From: Calliphora vicina
Taxonomy: Eukaryota; Arthropoda; Insecta; Diptera; Calliphoridae
DNA length: 64,000 nucleotides
NCBI RefSeq assembly: GCF_958450345.1
Contig: NC_088782.1
Span: 103,508,358 to 103,572,357, forward strand
Direction of reading: 5' to 3'
Part shown: in pieces, positions 58,861 to 64,000 of the stretch
Layout of the letters: the number at the start of each line of letters is the position of its first letter
How positions within the stretch are numbered: position 1 is the stretch's first letter
Notes under the pieces: generated by a model
What the model saw: only the letters and a program-made list of their open reading frames with translations
What the model was told of the DNA's origin: nothing
The model's database searches: none
Made by a program: the position numbers and the translations under genes

Positions 58861-59116
58861 TCGACCAGTAAAGTAACTTTCTAATGGCCTACATTTGTTT
58901 GCGGATACATTTAGTCTCAATTTGTTTATTAAACCATCATGATATACCCTATCAAACAACGATGAAAAGAGCAGAATAATATTTGTTTTTCTTCAAATGT
59001 TTGATAGTTCCTTCTAAATTCAAATTAATGATTAAAAATTCATCAGGTTTCTGTTAAAATCAGGCACAACGTGGTCATGAGTATCTTCTAAAATAGCTTT
59101 GATATATTAGATAATA

Positions 59117-60414
59117 AGGAGTGAGATCGAAAAATTCTTAACATACATATATGTTTATAAAAAAGAAACCACTAAACTTACAGCTTTAATTTTTTTTTTA
59201 TTTGATTGAAATTATTATTACAATTTACAAAAAAAATTATTTTTATAGTTTTAATCACTAGTGATGAAATTTTGAACCTTTTTCGGAAACCCTTCCATTA
59301 ACGTTTTTATAGTGCTTTCTGTCACTTTGCTCGAACATGTAGTCCATCTCCGTTTAAAATCTACCACACTTTTGGACACCTTTTTTGTACTCTTCAATTC
59401 TCTTTTAACAAGAGCCCAATATCTCTCCACTGGCCTTAGCTCCGGGCAGTTTGGAGGATTTGCCTCTCTTGGTACAAATACCACATTATTGTTCTTGTAC
59501 CACTCAAGGGCTTGTTTGCCATAGTGACAGGATGCCAAGTCAGGCCAAAAATAAGTGGACACATTATGAAGTCTTATGAATGGAAGCAGCCTTTTTTGTA
59601 AACATTCCTTGATGTAAATTTCGGTATTTATAGAGCCCGTTGTAACAAATGAGTGGCTTCTTTTGCCGCAACTGCATATTGCTTGCCATACCAAGAACTT
59701 TCTGGGAAATTTTGTCTGCGTTTGGGTCCTAAACTTTTCTTCAACATTCCCTCGAGCATCAGCAACATAAAATTTTTGACCTGGAAGTTGCGAAAAATCT
59801 GCCAGAACATACGTTTCGTCATCCATTATGCAGCAAGAATATTTTTTTATAAAACTTGACTTCAATTTCCGTGCTCTGTTTTTGGCCTCTAAATTTTTAG
59901 TAGCGTTCCTGTCAGGAACTTTTTGAGCCTTGTATGTTTTTAAACCTGCATTAGCTTTAACTTTTCGTACCAAATAGTCCGAGCACTGAGCTAACCGGGC
60001 TGCTTTCCTACCGGATGTGTTGGGAGCTCTTTTGAAAATGCGTTCTATTTTTTTGGCTTTAGAAACATCATGTGGACCATTCCTTCTACCTGAACCAGGT
60101 TTTCTATCAACTGACAAGTTCTCCCGGTACTGTTTAATAACATTGGAAACAGTTTGACGGCAGACCTTTGTATGCTTGGCCAACTTTTTGTAAGACCAAG
60201 TTGGGTTTTGTTGAAAATATTTAATAATTTCAGTACGCACTTTTTTCTGGTCACTCATTTTAATCAGATTAACAAAAAAATTAATATAATTGACATTACA
60301 CATAATAACTGACATGTTTTTCAAAGGTAACTTGATCAAAAAAAAATTCAAATAATACTTGGGTTAAAAAATGTAATGAAAAACGTGTGTTAAGAATTTT
60401 TCGATCTCACTCCT
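59117..60414 (-). mobile_element. Apparently intact Tc1/mariner element, 1298 bp
   Basis: The terminal inverted repeats are identical over 27 bases (AGGAGTGAGATCGAAAAATT then CTTAACA) and are flanked on both sides by TA (59115-59116 and 60415-60416), the target duplication of the superfamily. The single gene inside is uninterrupted. Identical ends plus an open transposase suggest a recent, possibly still active insertion. Confidence 0.9.
59251..60258 (-). CDS. Tc1/mariner-superfamily transposase, DD37E-like
   Basis: A 335-residue transposase starting at MSDQKKVRTEIIKYF; an upstream in-frame ATG at 60351 would add 31 residues but lacks family features. The N-terminus holds a paired-type helix-turn-helix (about residues 7-48, SYKKLAKHTKVCRQTVSNVI), then a basic linker with SGRRNG, similar to the AT-hook of the superfamily. 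The catalytic core shows MDDETYV (first Asp), WPDLASCHYG (second Asp) and CPELRPVERYW (Glu). I count 37 residues between the second Asp and that Glu, so it is DD37E-like, a spacing known from mosquito elements, rather than DD34E (Tc1) or DD34D (mariner). It cuts and pastes the element by binding the 27-bp ends. No stops or shifts, so it may be functional. Confidence 0.9.
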   Translation of the reverse strand: MSDQKKVRTEIIKYFQQNPTWSYKKLAKHTKVCRQTVSNVIKQYRENLSVDRKPGSGRRNGPHDVSKAKKIERIFKRAPNTSGRKAARLAQCSDYLVRKVKANAGLKTYKAQKVPDRNATKNLEAKNRARKLKSSFIKKYSCCIMDDETYVLADFSQLPGQKFYVADARGNVEEKFRTQTQTKFPRKFLVWQAICSCGKRSHSFVTTGSINTEIYIKECLQKRLLPFIRLHNVSTYFWPDLASCHYGKQALEWYKNNNVVFVPREANPPNCPELRPVERYWALVKRELKSTKKVSKSVVDFKRRWTTCSSKVTESTIKTLMEGFPKKVQNFITSD

Positions 60415-60416
60415 TA

Positions 60417-62022
60417 GACTAATTAATGGATTTATAAGATTTTAATTATGTGCCATATTTCCATAGCTTTGGTTTCATGATATCCAGTGGTACCTTTCAT
60501 TCTGGAGGATAATATTCAAGGCTTAATATAGCATTCACAATTAAAGAATTTTCTGATCCGTAAGTTTTTTTTTACTAATTTTGACAATATTGGGTGCATT
60601 AATGGCGTTTAAACCACAATAGCCTTTCCAATCTCTCAAATCTGAAAACGTAGGGATAGAGCTGCTCTAAAATGATATACAATGTCAGCCATTTCTTTCT
60701 TTCCCACATGTAGCTGAATTTAACACCATATTAAATCGTTCGTAGTGAAAGAAATTGCTTCAAACACTTACAAAAAGTATATTGAACTTTATCGATAATC
60801 CAACTTCGTTAATAAATATTTGTTTTTACTTGTTTTCATTTCTGTAAATGTGCAGGGAATATATTATTCGTTCATTTCGTTTAAAACTATTTCCACAATT
60901 TCAATTGTTTTTTGCCAAAAGCGTGGGTTTACTTCATCATTATAAATAATCGTTGTTTACTATTATTGTTTTTAGCAATTTCTTAACATTTTCATGTTAA
61001 GCATTTAAACAACAATTTTGTTTATCTGATCTGGAAAACAACAATAATCATGCAATTATTTCAAAAAAGTAGTTGTGGGTGTGTTAATAAAAAAGGAACC
61101 TGCTAGATACAAGTATTTTCTTTTATTTCAAAACTTTAATAGAATTACGCTTCATTTAAAATAAAAAATCTAACACACCTATTTTTTAATGAATTTCTTT
61201 TATAAATCATTTTTGATTTAATTAAAAATAAACAAAATGTTGCTAAATTAAACTTTATAACTAAATGTTGGTAATTGTGCTTTAAAATTAAGGTGTTTTC
61301 AGATATTCAATAAAAAATCTACAATAATTTTGAAATTAATAACTTCTTTTAATAAAAATCAATTTAATATTTTTTTGGTATATTTTTTTAAAAAAAAAAC
61401 AAAAGATTCAAGACACACACACTTGATTTGTTTTTCAAGTTTCATTTAATGAAATAAAAAGAATTTGTTTCATTTTTTAATAACAGCGGGTATTCAATGA
61501 TTTTTATATAAAAAAAAGTTGAAAAAGTTCATCAGATTAAAATCATAGTGAAATATATTGACGTCATTACACTTTGAATCTACATACATACATTAAAGTG
61601 GCTGTTTTCTTTGTACTCCTCATGTACTTTTTATGTACTGTAGTGAACTGATGATGTAAATAAATTCTTAAGCTTGATTATGGTAAACAAGTTTTTAATT
61701 TAATTTTTTTTTGTTCTGCCATAGGAATCACAACAGGAAGATATAAAGTTTCTATAAGGGTCAGAAAACTGACAGTGGTATGAAGAGGATGTTTAAATAA
61801 TGTTTTTAGAAAAGTTATTATAATATTTGTTACTGAGTGATGTTAAGTTTTGATCCTGCCAACTGTTCTAGTAACTGCTAAATGTTTTAATCATGTATAC
61901 AATTTCAGGCTATGGATATATTTGCAGATAACCCGTTATCAAGTTATTGTTATCGTCGGAAAGGTAATTAAATGTATACTGTGAAATCATTTATTCTCAC
62001 ATAGATTTTTTTTGCTTCGAAA
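60417..62022. other. Intergenic AT-rich DNA
   Basis: No gene or defined repeat recognised. Confidence 0.4.
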
Positions 62023-62255
62023 ATGTCGAATTTTGTACCAACAAATCGTCATATGCGGAAAGAAAATCTTTAATTTGTAAAAAAGTCCCGTTAGGAGAAT
62101 GCTCTCTCTGGGATACCTTTCACTTCAGAATAGAGTATCCGAAATTGGCTTGATTCGTTCTTGGCCTCAAAAGATGACCAGTTCTTTGCCGCGGAAGCCA
62201 TATGTTCCCAGAAAGATGGAAAATGGTCATAGCTAACAATAGCCAATACATTGAA
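62023..62255 (+). mobile_element. Internally deleted mariner, about 230 bp
   Basis: The start GAAAATGTCGAATTTTGTAC encodes MSNFVPTNRHMRKENL, the mariner N-terminus. It then jumps directly to the 3' part (TTCACTTCAGAATAGAGTAT to AATGGTCATAGCTAACAATA), which matches 57961-58090 of the longer copy. About 0.8 kb of the transposase is missing, so it is a deletion derivative of the same subfamily. Confidence 0.8.
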
Positions 62256-62454
62256 TAAATTTATATTGTACAAATGTTTCAAAATAAAAAGCTAAAAATT
62301 TAAAAAAATACCGCGGGCTTTAAGAATATATAAAAATCTTTGATTTTGGAAGAGCCACAAATAATTTGCAAGTGTTTAGAAATTTAACATGTTTTCGGGT
62401 GGTCAGCCAGTTATTAATGGCTGCACTACACTACATAAATATAATTATTGAGTC

Positions 62455-62870
62455 GTAATTCAGCTCTGGGTGAAGAAAGAGAGGAGTCATTGCCATTATC
62501 GCTTAAGGGTAATCAGGCCGTCCCTTTTTCGCTGCCTTCGAGAGTTTTGCGGCTCGCTCTCGCATTGGTTAATGTTTGGCATCGTATAACTGTACCGCGT
62601 TACGGTTTATCGGGGTTTTTGCATTAACCGCATGCATTAATTTTGGTGGAGTACCAAACAAAACTCAAATTGGATATTGGTGGAGACCATGGAACCCAGG
62701 AGTGGAGTTCAGTAAGGCCTGCTTCCTATACGAAGGCATAGGTCGACTGGTTTTTTCTGGAGGAAGCTTCTTTTTGGCATGGCGTTATATTCTTAGTCAC
62801 AGCCAAATAATTCTCCCATCCCTTGCGACTACCAAGGGGGTACGGAGTAATCCAAATTATTGAACTAAAC
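62455..62870 (+). other. GC-richer island with a 95-codon frame, origin unknown
   Basis: This stretch is markedly less AT-rich than its surroundings. A plus-strand frame (62576-62863) starts MASYNCTALRFIGVFALTAC and has hydrophobic segments and several aromatic motifs (IGYWWRPWNPG). I recognise no family and see no splice sites or polyadenylation signal that would confirm it. It may be a fragment of a retroelement or of a transferred sequence. Confidence 0.3.
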
Positions 62871-63499
62871 TAAATATAATTAAAATTGCCAACTGACTGC
62901 ACTTTGATCTAAAATAAAAGAAGAAATTTCAAAGAATTATAAAAACAAATTGTACATAAAATTTCAAAACAAAAAGCTTTTTTTTTAAATAATAAAAAAA
63001 CATTTTTAATTATATTTGATATTTGTTTTATGGTACGAAATTTAAAATAATTATCAACTTTATTGACTTAAAATCGACTTTAAGGCTTTTATAGTTAGGC
63101 TGAAAAATGTAAAACACATAACTCAATTAAGGGGTATAGAAGCAAAGGCAGCCATCTCTACTTTTTCAGTTTCTGAAATATATAACTGAAATAATATATT
63201 TATATTTTGTTACTCAGTTAAATAGAATTAGGTGTAGCAAGTTTGCATCAAATTCACCTAGAGGTTTGGGGTCAATTACGATAAGAATCTTGGACATTTC
63301 TACGTTTGAGATAGTTTGATTAGCTATAAAATCAATAATAGAAACTAAGTTTAAGTTTAAATTAAAAATATTAAATTATAATATGAACAAAATATAAAAA
63401 AATAAAATTTAATACTGCTTACATTATATAGATTACTTCAGCGAGTAAAATAAATGTTTCATAAAGTAAAATTCAAAAATAATATCAAACTGAATATTA

Positions 63500-64000
63500 G
63501 AGTGTCCCTTAGAATTAAATTTTTTGAAATGTTGACACGGTACCCCCTGAAAACTTTCGTAATGACCTAAAATACAATTAAAGGTTAATTTCCATTTTTG
63601 TACTGTTATTGTAAATACTAGACTTCATGTTATATATTTCTTAAGTTTCATCAAAATCGGCCCAAAAATATGTAACATTTCGCTATCTTTCCATTAGAAA
63701 TTCCAAATATTTAAAAATTTGACCTTTGACCTTCACGATTTAAGGGTTAACGTTTTCCGATTTTAGGAAAACTTTCAGGCTATATTTAGAAATATTCTGA
63801 ACAGATTTTACTTTAAATTAATAACAGTAAGGTAATTGGGCTCATTCGTCAAAATATGACCCAAAAATTAGTTTTTTTCGAAAATCGTAAAATTTATATC
63901 GCAGGTACGGAAAAACTATAGGAGGTATTGACATAATTTTTTCACATTTTTATTCCCTATTATGTTATCAATAAATCCCATGTGATGGTCAAAAAATTCT
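63500..64000. repeat. Dispersed repeat running off the window edge
   Basis: It begins near AGAGTGTCCCTTAGAATTAA and contains TTGACACGGTACCCCCTGAA and CATCAAAATCGGCCCAAAAA. The style (conserved non-coding block with AAAATCGG phrases) resembles the arms of fly fold-back and MITE families. The right end is outside the window, so its structure cannot be settled. The stretch 62871-63499 before it shows nothing assignable. Confidence 0.4.

Overview
The window is nuclear DNA of a higher dipteran fly, most likely a calyptrate such as a blow fly. It is very AT-rich. Genes are split by GT-AG introns, some more than 5 kb long. The recognisable proteins (mitochondrial L-threonine dehydrogenase, COA3, mtTFB1, a Ly6/quiver-like protein, a single-VWC secreted protein) have dipteran relatives. 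The transposon debris (Tc1, mariner, hAT-like, Helentron/DINE-1-like and non-LTR elements) is typical of fly genomes. The species was not identified.

Layout. At 2.8-4.7 kb lies a nine-exon plus-strand gene for an unrecognised 478-residue protein. At 10.9-19.7 kb is the six-exon plus-strand gene for mitochondrial L-threonine 3-dehydrogenase; its first two introns hold Helentron-like, Tc1-like, mariner-like and AACCGGTT-rich elements. At 20-24 kb is a repeat belt. At 24.3-38.0 kb a minus-strand gene encodes an Asn/Gln-rich low-complexity protein in three exons; its introns carry minisatellites, a 100-bp hairpin, a GC-rich palindrome and Tc1-like remnants. At 40.6-42.1 kb COA3 and mtTFB1 sit 212 bp apart on the plus strand, an arrangement known as dicistronic in Drosophila. 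At 43.0-43.7 kb is a minus-strand three-exon gene for a GPI-anchored Ly6/quiver-like protein. At 45.5-48.8 kb a 3.2-kb element with an 8-bp target duplication contains a 2.5-kb fold-back structure built of diverged tandem units. At 50.0-56.0 kb is a minus-strand two-exon gene for a secreted single-VWC-domain protein with a 5.6-kb intron. From 57 kb to the end come a decayed mariner, a jockey-like fragment, an apparently intact 1298-bp Tc1/mariner element with an uninterrupted 335-residue transposase, a deleted mariner and an unexplained GC-richer island.

How the genes relate. COA3 (cytochrome oxidase assembly) and mtTFB1 (12S rRNA dimethylation) both serve mitochondrial respiratory-chain biogenesis and are probably co-transcribed. 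Threonine dehydrogenase is also mitochondrial but is not visibly linked to them. The other genes look independent. The best candidates for novelty are the intact DD37E-like transposon, the fold-back nested in a hAT-like element, and minisatellites in two introns of one gene that share a TTTTCTATAGAAAA core. I found no CRISPR array, rRNA, tRNA or bacterial-type operon.
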